Shown: positions 11,840-23,255, numbered from the stretch's first letter. The stretch: DNA of 64,000 bases from Chara braunii (GCA_003427395.1 BFEA01000345.1:1297907-1361906), one strand, 5' to 3'. Numbers and translations are program-made. The notes: a model not told the origin generated them from the sequence alone.

Positions 11840-12835
11840 TGAATGGCTGATCCAAAATCAATGTCCGAATTCCTCTTCTACTGTTGGCATTACTTTAGGT
11901 CCACCATAGCCGTGGCCACCTCTTCCTTCCTTCCTCATCATAGGCCGAGGCTACGGCAGACTAGTAGGCCTTGCCCAGATGCCCAAAGGACAACCCAAAG
12001 CAGCTATGGCTGCTTCACTCAGGCCGCCATGCCCAACTTTGCCTTGAAGCTTCTTGGTGTGGCTCTCCCCAGTTGGGGACTCCCTGCTGCAGCGCCCACC
12101 AAGGTGATGAAGATGGCTACCACCATAGCCAGGTAAGTACCCGTGTCCTTCTTCCTCCTCCGTGTCCTTCTCCTTCCCCCAGCGGCGCTGCTCCTGGATA
12201 GCGTTGCTCCAACCAGTGCTCCAACCAGCGTGTCACCAAACTTGCACACCGAGAAAGAGGCCGGGCTCTTCGCCTGACTGGGAGATATAGCAGCCTGCTT
12301 GCCTCTTCGGGTGGTGACTTCCAGGCCGCTAGGCCTTCCAAGCAACCGGTACCTCCTCCCTTTCAGAGGGAAACATCATTGCAGACTCTGATATTGCCCA
12401 TACAGGCCCTAGACCCAGACTGGTTGGACTGGTATCCGCCTAGACCTAACCTACAACTATTGGGCCTCTAAAAATGCCACTTTTGTCTTCTTTTGCTCAG
12501 TCTCCAGTACCCACACATCTACCTCTTCAGGGTGTGGTACCGGCCTACCCGCTACTGAGTGTTTTTCCTGCTGCAATCCCTCAATGTCACGGCCACAGGT
12601 AAGTACCGACCCTGAGGGCCGAATGAACGAGCAAGTGCCCTTGCGGGCCACACACACACTCAAGCCAACCAACACTCAGACAGGCACGACCACACACACA
12701 CTCAAGCCAACCAGCACTCAGACAGACATGCAGTCCAGCAAGCGTGCACACACAGACTTAGCAAGGCATTCAGTCTATGGGCAAAACTCAGAAATCAGTC
12801 GTGTGTTTCAGTCCATGTTTGGACGGGTCATCACA
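11840..12835 (-). repeat. Putative element C 3' LTR (left end uncertain)
   Basis: The right boundary is firm: the minus strand reads a G-run polypurine tract followed by TGTGATGACC, so the LTR ends at 12835. No second copy exists in the window, so the left end is only guessed from typical LTR length (about 0.9-1.1 kb). Contains AGGTAAGT at 12131-12138 and 12598-12605 and CCATAGC words. The ORFs that cross it look like chance. Confidence 0.5.
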
Positions 12836-12851
12836 CTACCCCCCCCTCAAG
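12836..12851 (-). other. Element C polypurine tract
   Basis: A run of nine C on the plus strand within 12836-12851 gives a G-rich purine tract on the minus strand, flush with the LTR start. Confidence 0.75.
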
Positions 12852-12876
12852 AGCGAGGTCCCTTCGAGCGAGTAAT

Positions 12877-14515
12877 TCATTCTGAGTCGTTGACACACAC
12901 ATCGTAAGCAAGCAAGGCAAAGAGGTTCCTAGAATACTCCGTCACAGTGAGCCTTGTGGAGATCTTAGGAGTAGCGTTAGCCGCGATTTGTCGCTCGTAG
13001 GCTTTAACAATGCGTGGGGCGCTGCGTAGCAATTCCTGCTTGGAAATCCAGTACAGATACATGAAGTGAACCTGGTACTGTCTGTTGCGTCCCTTCCCTA
13101 CGTGCTGTTTAATTATGTCTATCTCATGCCCACCTTTGATTGCATGAAGGATCATGTTTTCTCGATAATCGAACGTTTTAGCGTCACGGTGGATGTACAG
13201 TTTTGATGCGTGGAACACAGGGTATGTGCGCAGATGGGCTGGCACATCAACTACGTACGAAGGGCCAAAGTGATCTTCGCCAATCACATCCAAAACTTCC
13301 CACGGACCATAGTAGAGTGGGAGAAGTTTGCGAGAGACTCCCTCTTCTTNTGAAAATTCAGACATNTNGANCCANACATAGCTTCCTACCTGAATATCCG
13401 ATGGTCGGCGCCTTTTGTTTGCATGATGGATCACAGCGTGTTGTCGCTTGGTCATTGCTGCAATGGCAACTTTGAGCAAGCGATCATACTTGGCCCTGAA
13501 GCCAGGCCTGCCGGGTGTTAAGCCAGCTGGCTGTTCAGGGAATAGGTAGGAGAGCAGATTACGGATCTGCCACCCGTAATGCAACCTGTTGGGTGTCATG
13601 CCGGTGGCAGAATGGACGAAGTTGTTGTACAACCCCTTAACGGAATACAGCTCTTCATCCCATGTTTCCTGATCCGAAATAATCAAGGCGCAAAGAAGTT
13701 GAAACACAGTCTGGTTGATCTCCTCAGCCAAACCATTGGCTTTGGGCTGTCGGCCAGATGTCATACACAGTCTGATCACTAGTTGAGACTTGAAGTCCTT
13801 CTATTCAGTACTAATGAAGCGCGGATCCCGATCGCTCACAAGAGTCTTCGGGGTTCCGAACAGAATGTACTTCTGCTGGAACTCGCAGATCACTAGTTTT
13901 GTTGGAGAGTGAGGTGGCAAAGGAATCAGATTAAGGAACTTACAGAATCGGTCAACAATCACCATGACTTGTGAGTAGCCGTTCTTACTTACCTTTCCCA
14001 AGTCTGTGAAGTCGATGGAGACGGACTCCTCGGGACCTTCAGGAATGGGAAGGGGTGTGAGTAGCCCCATGGGTTTTTGTCTCCATGGTTTGATTCGTTG
14101 ACAAACTTGACATTCAGCCACAAACTTTTCAGCAGTCCCTTTCATGCCAGGCCAGTCAAAGTCTCTTAGCAGATTTGCGTACGTCTTAGCCATGCAGAAG
14201 TGTGCGCTCCGGCCATGAGCCAAATCCAGAAAGTGCATGCGGAGAGGCTCATGGTTGGGAACACACAAGCGGTCGTGGTTCCCGTAGCGACATATTTGTG
14301 AAAATCAGGCCGACTACTAGGATCAGTCGACAACCGCTCAAGGATGGGACTAAGTTCCGGATCCTTGGTTGCATGCTCTATGAGCTCCTCCTTCAGATTC
14401 TTTCGGAGGTCGTAGGATTTCACAAGGCAAGTCATGTACTCAGGGTGGCAAGACAAAGCATCAGCTACTCGGTTATAACAACCCTTTTTGTGCCTTAGTT
14501 CGAAGCCGTCGATGT
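12877..14515 (-). pseudogene. Element C integrase with RNase H remnant and chromodomain-like tail
   Basis: From right to left: the end of RNase H ('GFELRHKKGCYNRVADALS'), an HHCC finger ('HGRSAHFCMAKTY' and 'CQVCQRIKPWRQ'), a DDE core ('SIDFTDLGKVSKNGYSQ', 'VSDRDPRFIS', 'NGLAEEINQ'), the SH3-like part ('LLPLYYGPWEVLDVIG', 'TYPVFHASKLYIH') and a tail with 'YQVHFMYLYWISKQELLRSAP'. A frameshift or stop near 13800 splits the core and several N bases sit at 13350-13375. RT, protease, gag and the 5' LTR are missing: the element stops abruptly at D. Confidence 0.85.
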
Positions 14516-14672
14516 CGATTTGCCTCAGGAACTTTGTCTTTTGGGTTGCTGCTCGTGAATTTGCCTCAGGAACTTTGTCTTTTGGGTTGCTGCTCTTGAA
14601 TAAGTTCTGGCCGACAGGGCCCCTCGCTGTTGGGGTTTTCATCTGGGGTCTAATTCGTAAAGGCCCTCTTAC
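14516..14672 (-). repeat. Element D 3' LTR remnant with 43-bp tandem duplication
   Basis: The words 'tttgcctcaggaactttgtc' and 'ttttgggttgctgctc' occur twice in tandem (about 14518-14560 and 14561-14600) but once in the 5' LTR at 21909. The following 'aagttctggccgacagggcc' is shared with 21952-21971. Confidence 0.75.
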
Positions 14673-14699
14673 TCTCGCCGGCCTAATTTTGAAGTCCTC

Positions 14700-15269
14700 T
14701 TATTTGTCCATTATATTGAGACCTCTTCTTGCTCTTTCATAGCAAGATACTATGTTAGGTGCAGTTTTAATTAGCGCTTCCCTAGTAAACCAACGGTCTN
14801 NNNNNNNNNNNNNNNNNNNNNNNNNNNNNNNNNNNNNNNNNNNNNNNNNNNNNNNNNNNNNNNNNNNNNNNNNNNNNNNNNNNNNNNNNNNNNNNNNNNN
14901 NNNNNNNNNNNNNNNNNNNNNNNNNNNNNNNNNNNNNNNNNNNNNNNNNNNNNNAGTTTTAATTAGCTTTTCCCTAGTAAACCAGCGGTCTTCACTTGGA
15001 TCTTGATATGCAAATCTGACTTTATATTGCCGCTGAGGTCTACCTCTGCGTCCAGTCAGGATAGTACTTTCAGCAACAATCTTATCAACATCAAATTTTC
15101 CATCCATACTTGGAGGAATTGCTGACCTTCGACTGGGAAACAATTCGTTAGTTTCACAATGTAAGAGCTTTGACGAAACACTGGGTAGGTATGCAAGTGT
15201 GGAGGTATCTCAATAACGTAGGAGGGTCCATCTACATCCCCTATCACATCCAATACTTGCTACGGTCCT
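14700..15269 (-). pseudogene. Element D integrase C-terminal and chromodomain-like tail, split by gap
   Basis: Shows 'GPSYVIEIPPHLHTYPVF', 'SRRSAIPPSMDGKFDVDKI', then 'YKVRFAYQDPSEDRWFTRE' and 'LIKTAPNIVSCYERARRGL'. The short segment encoding DRWFTRE.LIKT is present on both sides of the 155-N gap at 14800-14954. There is a frame change near 15140. The role is target DNA and chromatin contact by integrase. Confidence 0.8.
14800..14954. other. Assembly gap (155 N)
   Basis: 155 unknown bases, flanked on both sides by near-copies of the same 35-40 bp. Another gap in this window has exactly the same length, so the size is probably a scaffolding constant. Confidence 0.95.
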
Positions 15270-16045
15270 CTATAGGCAGGCAATAATTTCTGAGACGTTT
15301 TCCTCTGGGATAAATTTCGATTTTACCCAAACCAGATCACCTGCAACAAACTGAGGTCTCCTGTGCTTATTGGCCTGTTCAATCATTTGATGCTGCGCTT
15401 TTATTATATTCTCCTTCACCTTTTCTAAATCTTTTTGATACTGTGTTGCGAACTCTCTGGTTCCTGGCGGAAGTTTATGTGCTTTATCCGGGTTTAGACA
15501 GTCTATAGGTTTGCGAGGACTCCATCCCAAATGTAACTCCATCGGAGTTCTGCAATAAGACAAGTGCACAAAGTTATTATAGGCACTAGCAACTTTGGAC
15601 AAATGTTCATCCCAGTCAATCTGATTGGGACGAATGTACATACGCAGTGTCGGCTGCAAAATCTTGTTCATTTGCTCAGTCTGCCCATTTGTCTCAGGGT
15701 GTCGGCCTGACGACATTGTCAGCTCAGAGCCATAGACACTCGTTAGTTGCTGCCAATGTTCACTAGTGAATCGAAAGTCTTTGTCACTAACGATAGTCAA
15801 GGGATGACCGTAGTCCTTTACCCAGTGGTTAATGAATTTTCGAATTACTAAGTCTTAGCTTCCGCAGGCAATGCTACAAAAACAGCAAACTTGTTGAATC
15901 TACCAACGATTACCATAACTTGACTTTTTCCATTCCTGCTTTTCACCTTAGTGTCCATGAAATCTATGGACACAGAGTCTCCAAGTCCTGTTGGGATAGG
16001 CAAGGGCTTCTGACAGCCTTGCACATATGCAATACAATCGATTTT
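15270..16045 (-). pseudogene. Element D integrase catalytic core
   Basis: DDE motifs: 'SVSIDFMDTKVKSRNGKSQ' for the first Asp, 'VSDKDFRFTSEHW' for the second (Lys replaces the usual Arg), 'ETNGQTEQMNKIL' with the Glu. The zinc finger has been deleted down to 'CIAYVQGCQK'. One stop or frame change lies near 15800-15848. Confidence 0.85.
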
Positions 16046-16991
16046 TGCAGCCCACGTGGTGAGTTCAGGTGTCATCCGGGTTTGCGTCTTTAGCCAGCGA
16101 AGTGTCCCATGATCTGAGTACACTTTGAAATGGCGACCTAGGAGATAATGACGCCAATGATCCAAAGCTTATCGGAGTGCGTATAACTCTCTTTCATACG
16201 TAAAAGCGGTGACTTTCTCACTAGGCAGTCGTTGGGACAAACTCGACAGGATTGTCTCCATTTCCGTCATCTTGCTGGAGTACAGCTCCTATCCCGTACT
16301 GACTGGCGTCGGTAGTAACAACAAAGGGCAAAGAAGGATCAACAACTTTCAAAGCTGGATAGTTAATTAAACCTTTCTTTACACGTTTAAATGAAAACGT
16401 ACAATATTGGTCCCACTTCCAGATCGTTTCCTTCTTCAATAGTCTGCGAAGGGAAGCAGCAATTATTGTAAAGTGTCTTACGAATTTACGATAGTAGTTA
16501 GCCAATCCAAGGAACGATCGTAGTTCCGTCAATGTACGTGGATTGGGCCAATCTCGAATAGCTGTAATTTTTGCGTCTTCCGGTTTGATACCTTCCCCGT
16601 CTATAATGTGCCCCAAATACAACACCTGATGCTTTGCCCACTCACACTTCTTAGGGTTTAACTTCAACTTTGCCTCGCGCAATTTATTTAGCACAAGTCG
16701 AAGGTGCTCACAACCTTCACTTAAACTTTTGTAAAAAATCAAAATATCATCTAAATATATAACAACGAATTTATCAAGCTATTCACGAAAAAGTTCATTC
16801 ATCGTCCGTTGGAAAGTTGCAGGTGCATTAGTAAGAACAAAGGGCAACACAATGAACTTATAGTGCCCATACCTTGTACGAAAGGCAGTCTTATATTGGT
16901 CTTTTGGTTTGACCTCAATTTGATGGTAGTCAGACTTCAGGTAAGCTTTTTGTGAAGTACCTGCTACCTTGAACTCGATCCACCAAATCAT
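16046..16991 (-). pseudogene. Element D RT palm to RNase H
   Basis: RT: '[17 protein letters not shown]', 'RYGHYKFIVLPFVLTNAPA', and the YLDD motif at 16745-16756. Connection: 'LRSFLGLANYYRKFVRHFT'. RNase H: 'PFVVTTDASQYGIGAVLQQ' with the first catalytic Asp, then 'HWRHYLLGRHFKVYSDHG'. RNase H ends prematurely after 'TTWAAKI', where it fuses in frame to the integrase. Stops and frame changes near 16742, 16221 and 16165. Confidence 0.87.
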
Positions 16992-17887
16992 TGATCATGG
17001 GTAATGGCTCATCATTTGTAATAGTTATATCATTTAACCTTCTATAATCAATACACATGCGGACCCCACCATCTTTCTTCGGTACAAATAGCACTTGTGC
17101 ACCATAGGGTGAGGAACTAGGTCTAATCCATCCCTTTTGCAACATTTCATCGAGCTGGGTTCGCAGTTCGTCTAATTTCTTGGGTGACATTCTGTAAATT
17201 GGGCCTTTTGGAATCTGACTTCTAGGAATAATTTCAATGCGATGTTTGATAGGTCGTTCTACCACACCGCTTGGGGCCTCTGCTACATCTGCGAATTCTT
17301 TTAGAATTTTCTCAACTTCTGGGGACTTTGCCTCCTCCTTATGTTCGCCTTCCTTGACTGGGCGCACATATGCCACAAATACTTGATCATATAGATTATG
17401 CTTCTTTACAAGGCGGGCGAACGTGGGGGCACTCATACAACAATGAGCCAAGCTGCTTTCCTTACCGGATTCATGAAATAGGCGGACTTTCTTCTTTCCA
17501 CCTTGCGGACTAGGGAGCGAACATTGATGGTCCCTTAGCTTCACATCCGCATCTGCAGCTTCCCCCGAATCTGTACCTAAGAGAATGTCAAAAAGGAGAA
17601 CGCGTTCCACCTTCCCCTCTGCCTCGAGCCGAAAGTAGGTATGAATCCCATCAACATATCTATCCAATACAATCTCACTACAATTCGCTAGTTTACTTAC
17701 TACGGGCTCTTCCAATTGTTTTACCTTTAGCCCGAGACGCATCTTTTTGCAGGCCTTTCTTACTAATATAGTTGGGTGTTGACCCACTGTCAATCATACC
17801 GCCTACTCTTACTTTATCGACTTCTAGATCTGCGATAATTAGCTGTCCGAGTGGCCAACTCATCACCCATGCCTGCGAGGGATCCAC
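16930..17887 (-). pseudogene. Element D protease and RT N-terminal half
   Basis: A long 287-residue open stretch. The protease loop is in the neighbouring frame at the right end ('[19 protein letters not shown]', DSGS intact near 17790-17810). Then '[20 protein letters not shown]', the linker with '[18 protein letters not shown]', and RT fingers '[19 protein letters not shown]' and '[15 protein letters not shown]'. It ends at a frameshift near 16930-16950. Confidence 0.85.
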
Positions 17888-18040
17888 CTAGAGAGGTACA
17901 TACACTAACTACCTCTGGACAACTGACTAGGTGGGGATCGTTTATCTCTTCAGTTTTTGCCACGGGAACCTTTGAATGGGAGGATGTTAGTCTGCTTGCA
18001 TCCGAAGTTCCTCAACTGAAACCCTTATTGGTTGTTCCCT

Positions 18041-19999
18041 TTTGGTTGTTTACAATCTGAGCAGAAGGGAACAATGTGGTTGGGGTTACCAGATTTGAGG
18101 CACTAATCGACGACTTTTTAATCTTGTAATCCCTAGCTTTTCCCAAGGTTTGCCTTTAGGCAAGCCGGGATGGGGTGGATAAGGACGATCCTAGTTCCTA
18201 TTCCACTTGCCTCTTCCTCTTCCCCATGTGGAGTTGGGTCCTCGGCCATCTTGCGAGGGACCATTGCCCCTTCCTCCCACGTAGTAGCTTCCTTCGCCAC
18301 CACCCCTCTGGGTGTCGGGTCCTCTTCCTCCACGACCGCGGCCTCCTCTTCCTCTACCACGGCCTATTCCTTGTCGCCCTCCCCCGCGGGCTGCAACGAC
18401 CGTGTAGTCCCCCTCCTGAACTACCGATCCGTTGTGTGCATCTCCCTCCAGACCATAGTCTATCTGATTATAGGAGAGAGTTTCGACACCTCCTTCAAAG
18501 GTCAGAAGAAGGTTGTCTTTCCCAGGAATACTTCTTGAGATGGTACGGTTTTGCCATTTCTTGCCGGCTTGCAGATCTTTCCAATAATGGCAGTAGTTTG
18601 CTTCCGGCAAGAAACCGGCATGATCTAATGCGATCTTGCTAAACTTCTCATAAGTCATCCCCTCTTCCTTGGTAGTGCGGAGAGGATTGGGTAGTGCTCT
18701 AGCGAAGTTGTTAAGAATTTGTGTCGGGGTGAGTCGGTGTTTAGCGCATTGCAGAAGTTCGTCCATGGTAGATTTAAGTGCGGATACACTTTTCCATTTG
18801 CTATCCGTGATATTCAGGATTAACATTTCAGTTCTCCGGGTTAAGTTTTTATCTTCAAATCGTTAGCGGACCGCTTTAAAGAAATCTTCAATGCGGGTTT
18901 GCTGGGAATACTCTACCATAGACAGAGAATTAGCTTCTTTCTGCAGGGAGATCGCAAAACTCATTGCATCTCCGGCCATATACGAACTGGCTATGAGAAC
19001 CCTGTCCCAATACGGCATACATTGTCCGTACACGTAGGACTCAACCGCAGCAATCCAATGTAAAACACTTTCCTTTTTGCCGGTGTATGTCCACGACACC
19101 TTTACGTTTATCTTTCCGACTTCCCCTGCATCTTCTTGCAACACACCCTTTTTCTTCCTATCTTCGTCTCCATCACCTTTTCCATCTCCTCCATCTCCTC
19201 CGCTGCGACTTACCAATTTCTTAATCACGGTGGGTGTTAAAGTTTTCCTGATTTGCTCATCTACTTTTACGATGTATGCTTGTACGTGTTGGTCAACTTC
19301 TCTGCAGATCTCTGTAAGAAGGTATTCCAGACTCCCTCAAATTCATACCGATGGGCTTCAACTTTCTGCAAGGTCTTGCTCATCGCTGCTAACTCTTATT
19401 TTGTATGGAGAACAATTGGTGTCAAGAGGGCACGTTGTTCTTCGGTTGCTGTTTGTTTTTCTTTCTGCGCCTGTAATTCTCTTTGCAACCTTTCACCCTC
19501 TACCTGCAGTCTTTTTTTGTTTTCCAACTCTTGTCGCTTTGCAACTAACATTTTGTTGTGCAATTCAATTCGTTTTTCCTCCAGCAAGAGCTTTTCGCTT
19601 TTATCTTTAATGGATGCCAATTTTGCGATGAACGTGTTCCGTTCTTCCTCCGTCTCTCCAATCCATTCAGTGGAATAGTTGTACTGGGACTGACCTGTAT
19701 ATTCAACCCACTTGTATGACTGCTTTCGCCCCTTTCAGACCGACGTCAGATAAGTCTGTCTGCGTCATCTGCAGGTTCATCTTCTTCCTGTATAGTCTTT
19801 AATTTTTCCTGCAATTTTTTTTCCAACTTTTCTTTCAACTCTTTTTTAATTCTTTCTTCTTCTATTTGAGTTTTCTTCCTCAACTATTCTTCTTTCTGCT
19901 TCTTTTTCTGCTCCTTTTCTTTCCTTTTCTCCGACGGTCTACTTCTGCTTGCTCTGCCGCCGAGAGTTCGGGCTTTGCTGTTCCGGATCTCATCATCAT
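18041..19999 (-). pseudogene. Element D gag with coiled-coil N-terminus and RGG-rich tail
   Basis: The start is placed at a triple ATG (19991-19999). The N-terminal part is a charged Glu/Lys/Arg-rich predicted coiled coil (for example 'LLLEEKRIELHNKMLVAK'). The capsid-like part has 'VSWTYTGKKESVLHWIAAVE' and 'MAGDAMSFAISLQKEA'. After 18370 there is an Arg-Gly-rich tail ('GRGRGRGGRGRGGRG'), then a zinc knuckle at 18061-18102 that reads C-L-K-S-G-N-P-N-H-I-V-P-F-C: the second cysteine is serine. Stops near 18863 and frame changes break it. Confidence 0.82.
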
Positions 20000-20930
20000 G
20001 CGGGAAAAGCACACTCTCCCGAAGCTGAGAGGGAAAAAGAAACGGAATAGTGGCCCCAAAAGAACGGACAGAGCCACCATCCCGTACATGGGATAGTCAT
20101 CCATGGTGGGGTACAGCTGGACCATTCCCAAAAGAACGGACAGAGCCACAGGGGAGGCCTCCGCTGGACCACCAAGTAGCTACCCAAGAACCTAGTTACC
20201 TGAGTAGTTGGGATCTGTAACCTTTTTTTTTTTTTTTTTTTTTTTTTTAAGTTTGGATGTCGCTGCTTCAGAATAACGAAATTTAGTAATGCAGAAGATA
20301 TGTAACTCCTTTTTTTTTTTTTTTTTCCCCCTCTTCCTTTGTTTGCTGCTTGTTTAGTTACTTAGCTTGTCTATGCCTTCAATGGTCTGTCTAGTCACTT
20401 TCGTTAGAGAAGGTAGCTAAGAAATACTCGAAAACTTACTTAAAAAACAAATCCAATTTATCACGATTTTCTTTGTTCTCAGCCACTTACACTCTGATGT
20501 GGCAGTGCAGAGTTCCCTAACTCAGCCTTCCTTCCCTACCTATCGATAGACCAGATGGATAACACGAAGACCAGATGTTACTCTCTAGTCCTATCTGTCA
20601 TATTAGAGCAGGCCACAGGTTTCGTCCAGACAGCAGCAACGACCACCAGAAAGGAGGGGGAAGAGATACACAACACACAGGTTTGCAATCAATCGAGGTA
20701 AGTGGGGCAGAAGGTTCTTCTCTTCTTCGTAGTCGTTGATGAGGACTCCACGTTCGCTCCAATCGCAGGTAAGTCTTCTCCTCCTTAGCCCCTTCTTCTT
20801 CGGCCAACTTCCCCCTCTATCCCAATCTAACTCCTCTTCACCTCAACTCTCGCCAGCTATACTCAAGCCAAGCTTATCCTTCTCACCGGTCTTGATCATG
20901 CCAGCGCGTCCAGTGAGAGTAACAAGTTCT
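20000..20930 (-). other. Element D leader with poly-T tracts; no gene
   Basis: Contains T runs at 20223-20248 (26 T) and 20310-20326 (17 T), a 21-bp repeat 'caaaagaacggacagagcca' at about 20056 and 20128, and AGGTAAGT at 20696-20703 and 20767-20774. No coding region seen. Confidence 0.6.
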
Positions 20931-20942
20931 GCTCCGATACCA
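20931..20942 (-). other. Element D primer-binding site
   Basis: Minus strand reads TGGTATCGGAGC, a one-base variant of the plant initiator-Met PBS, four bases from the LTR end. Confidence 0.88.
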
Positions 20943-20946
20943 AATT

Positions 20947-22006
20947 TGCAAGGAACCCGACTGTTCATCACTTGCTGGAGTGCATCAGATCACATGCGTA
21001 CACAAATTTCACAGATTGCGATGTCTCATACAAAACCCAATATTAGATGAAATGAGGACCAGGAAGCTCAACTCAATTATCATAACCAGATTTAAGAGAG
21101 GAATTACATGAGTCAAAAATGTATAGCGCAGAGTTATCTTCGATCAACATGACTTCCAAGCCTGGCGCTCGTCAGCGCCAACTGCCAAATGTCAAAAACA
21201 ACGCTCAACAGGTAAGTGTCACCATAGCTCACACCTCCCCCTCTCTCGTTTGTCTTCTTCTCTCTCTCCCTCTATGTCTATTGTCTTGGTCTACTCCCAC
21301 TCATGATGCATGCTCACTCCCTATCACACGAGGATCTACTTTGAATACTACTCACTGTACTCTCCTACTAACTATCCCTACTAATGTACTAACTAGTGTT
21401 GGCGCAGCTATGGCTGCCTTCCCTCTAGCCAGCACTCTCTTCACTCTCACATAGGGCTGCTCTTCCAGCCTAGCTCAGCCCACACACATCTGGTGCACAA
21501 GTGCCACGACACTTCCACACTCATGCGAAGTGAGCATCTGTCAAATGGGAGGCTGGCCAGTCCTTTATAGTGCTGGACTGGTCTGGCGTGCCCTGCATTC
21601 AGCCTCAAGTGTTTGGGACTCCTGCTTAGTACCGGTTGTTGCAAAGTGTGTGTCCCAGTATCTTTTCCCATGGTCTGCTGCTGCTTTGGGCGATCGGGCC
21701 TATCTTTTGGACTCCTGGTCTGAATCAGGATTGACTCGTGGGATTATGACTGGACTGGGACTGTGGCCTTTGACTCATTGCCGAATAGACATGACTTTCC
21801 ATCGCGGAGACATGACCCTTTCTCAGTCTTAAAAACTGTGTCCAATACCTGTTCGTTCAGGACTGTGACTGTTCAAAATGACCTTTCATTTCATTATGGA
21901 TGTGACATTTGCCTCAGGAACTTTGTCTTTTGGGTTGCTGCTCATGAGTTTAAGTTCTGGCCGACAGGGCCCCTCGCTGTTGGGGTCTAATTCGTAAAGG
22001 CCCTTT
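20947..22006 (-). repeat. Element D 5' LTR
   Basis: Starts TGCAAGG next to the PBS. Its outer end is set by the last base shared with the 3' LTR remnant (about 22006); a clean CA is not visible there. Holds AGGTAAGT (21210-21217), CCATAGC (21222-21228) and GCTATGG (21407-21413). Confidence 0.78.
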
Positions 22007-22201
22007 TAGATGGGCCAAAATAAAGTTAATCGAAATTTAGGACATGTCTCGGCGGAACTATTGGCGGGACTAGAAAGTGGAACTCGTATGGGGAGAGTTG
22101 GGGGGACTTGAGTTATCCCAAGGGAACTGGGGACCCTACATGAAGGATGGACACGCAAAGCAAGTGACACAGTCAAGATTAAGATCTAGACGGTGGAAAA
22201 T

Positions 22202-22237
22202 ATTGGCAACCACTAGTGTAAACACTAGTGGGCCAAT
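22202..22237. repeat. Inverted repeat (hairpin)
   Basis: Arms CCACTAGTG and CACTAGTGG around a TAAA loop, extended by ATTGGC and GCCAAT with a two-base bulge. Confidence 0.9.
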
Positions 22238-22290
22238 GTAGAAGAAGTTCGAAGGCAAAAGGGGGAAAGAAATGATGATGGGAAGCCTAC

Positions 22291-22321
22291 CTTGCAGTCC
22301 GAGATATCTCGGACTAGCAAG
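22291..22321. repeat. Palindrome beside the element E LTR
   Basis: A perfect 20-bp palindrome at 22296-22315 (AGTCCGAGAT and its complement), extended by CTTGC and GCAAG with one extra A. It ends 5 bp before the element E LTR. Confidence 0.92.
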
Positions 22322-22326
22322 GCATG

Positions 22327-23255
22327 TGAAACGGTTTTCACCTGTCAGCAGTAGCGAGTGCAGATCCCAGGGCTCGATCCCTAGTCATCAACCTGTGTAC
22401 AGTATTTGTGTTGACCCCGAGAGTTGACCCCGTGACCTGTGTATTTGTAACAGTTGGCAGGCTGTCGTTGCGTCCGTAGGTAGGCAGGGGTTTGATTTGT
22501 AGACCTGTCGAGTAGAGGTCTTAGGGAGTTCTAAAAGTCGTAGTTGTAGAGCTTCCGAAGAGTCAAGGTCATAGATGATACAGTCGTGAAAGCTCAAGGT
22601 CCTAGCTGCTACACTAGCGAAAGGCCAAGTCTACGGCCTTTTAGAAGGTCCTAGCAGTGGCCTTTCGAAGTTGCCCACGTTAAGGTTGAGGCAAGTGGGC
22701 AAGCGGTGGAGTCTACCTGTCCTGACTCAGCAGTCCCAATCCCAGTCAGTCCTAGTCCAGTCAAGCAACTACCGCATGCGACTGTATGCACTACGGGCAT
22801 GGGAAACGGCCAGACCAACGAGCCACAAAAGTATAAATCAAAGGGCAACGCCCAACCATTCATTCATTCCGGCGTGAGCCATGCGGAAGCGCTGCCACAG
22901 CGACTTGTGCGAGGTGGTCTGCAGTGAGCCCGAAGACGAAGTTGGCGAGAGAGATGAAGCTTACCCATAGCGATAGGTTAGCAGCGGCCATAGCCGCCAT
23001 AGATGTAGATAAAGTTCAATGTGTGTGTGTGTGTATGTGTATAGAGAATCGTGCGTGGGGTATACAGGGTGATCCGGTGTGTGCGAACAGCGAGTTGTGT
23101 GGGCGTTGAGTCGCCATAGCCATTGAAGTGACCTTGTACCTGAACTGTGTTCTTCGCTACCATATCTCTGAGTTTCGAGCGGGCGCTTGTCGCTAGTTTT
23201 GCTGCACACATGTTTGCATGCATGCGAATTGTGAATGAGATCCAGTCTGATTGCA
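22327..23255 (+). repeat. Element E 5' LTR
   Basis: TGAAACGG start and ATTGCA end, 929 bp, one base before the PBS. The first 690 bp match 32374-33052. Contains CCATAGC words (22988, 23114) and a (TG)n run at about 23021-23037. Confidence 0.92.
22832..22838 (+). promoter_or_regulatory. Candidate TATA box in element E LTR
   Basis: TATAAAT in 'gtataaatcaaag', conserved in the 3' LTR at 32881-32887. Its position in the LTR fits a U3 promoter. Transcription start not shown. Confidence 0.5.

Larger units (their letters stand above)
14516..22006 (-). mobile_element. Element D: degenerate Ty3/gypsy element with RGG-rich gag
   Basis: PBS and 5' LTR at the right end, gag to integrase on the minus strand, and only about 150 bp of 3' LTR at the left. 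The 3' LTR remnant (14516-14672) matches the outer end of the 5' LTR (about 21905-22006). The loss of the rest of that LTR together with the missing half of C indicates a deletion joining the two elements. Gag and pol resemble element E. Confidence 0.85.
22007..22326. other. Spacer between D and E with two large inverted repeats; no gene
   Basis: About 320 bp not assignable to either element. Contains a hairpin at 22202-22237 and a near-perfect palindrome at 22291-22321, listed separately. No ORF of note. Confidence 0.6.

Noticed and set aside
11843-12345. Possible small host gene with splice-like AGGTAAGT at 12131
   Set aside because: Lies in the putative element C LTR, overlaps ORFs on both strands, and the same word occurs in many other LTRs.
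18170-18642. Plus-strand Ser/Leu-rich ORFs over 18170-18642
   Set aside because: Antisense of the element D RGG-rich gag tail.
20223-20326. Poly-T tracts in the D leader as LINE or SINE tails
   Set aside because: No recognisable body precedes the corresponding A-runs on the minus strand, so they are noted only as homopolymers.
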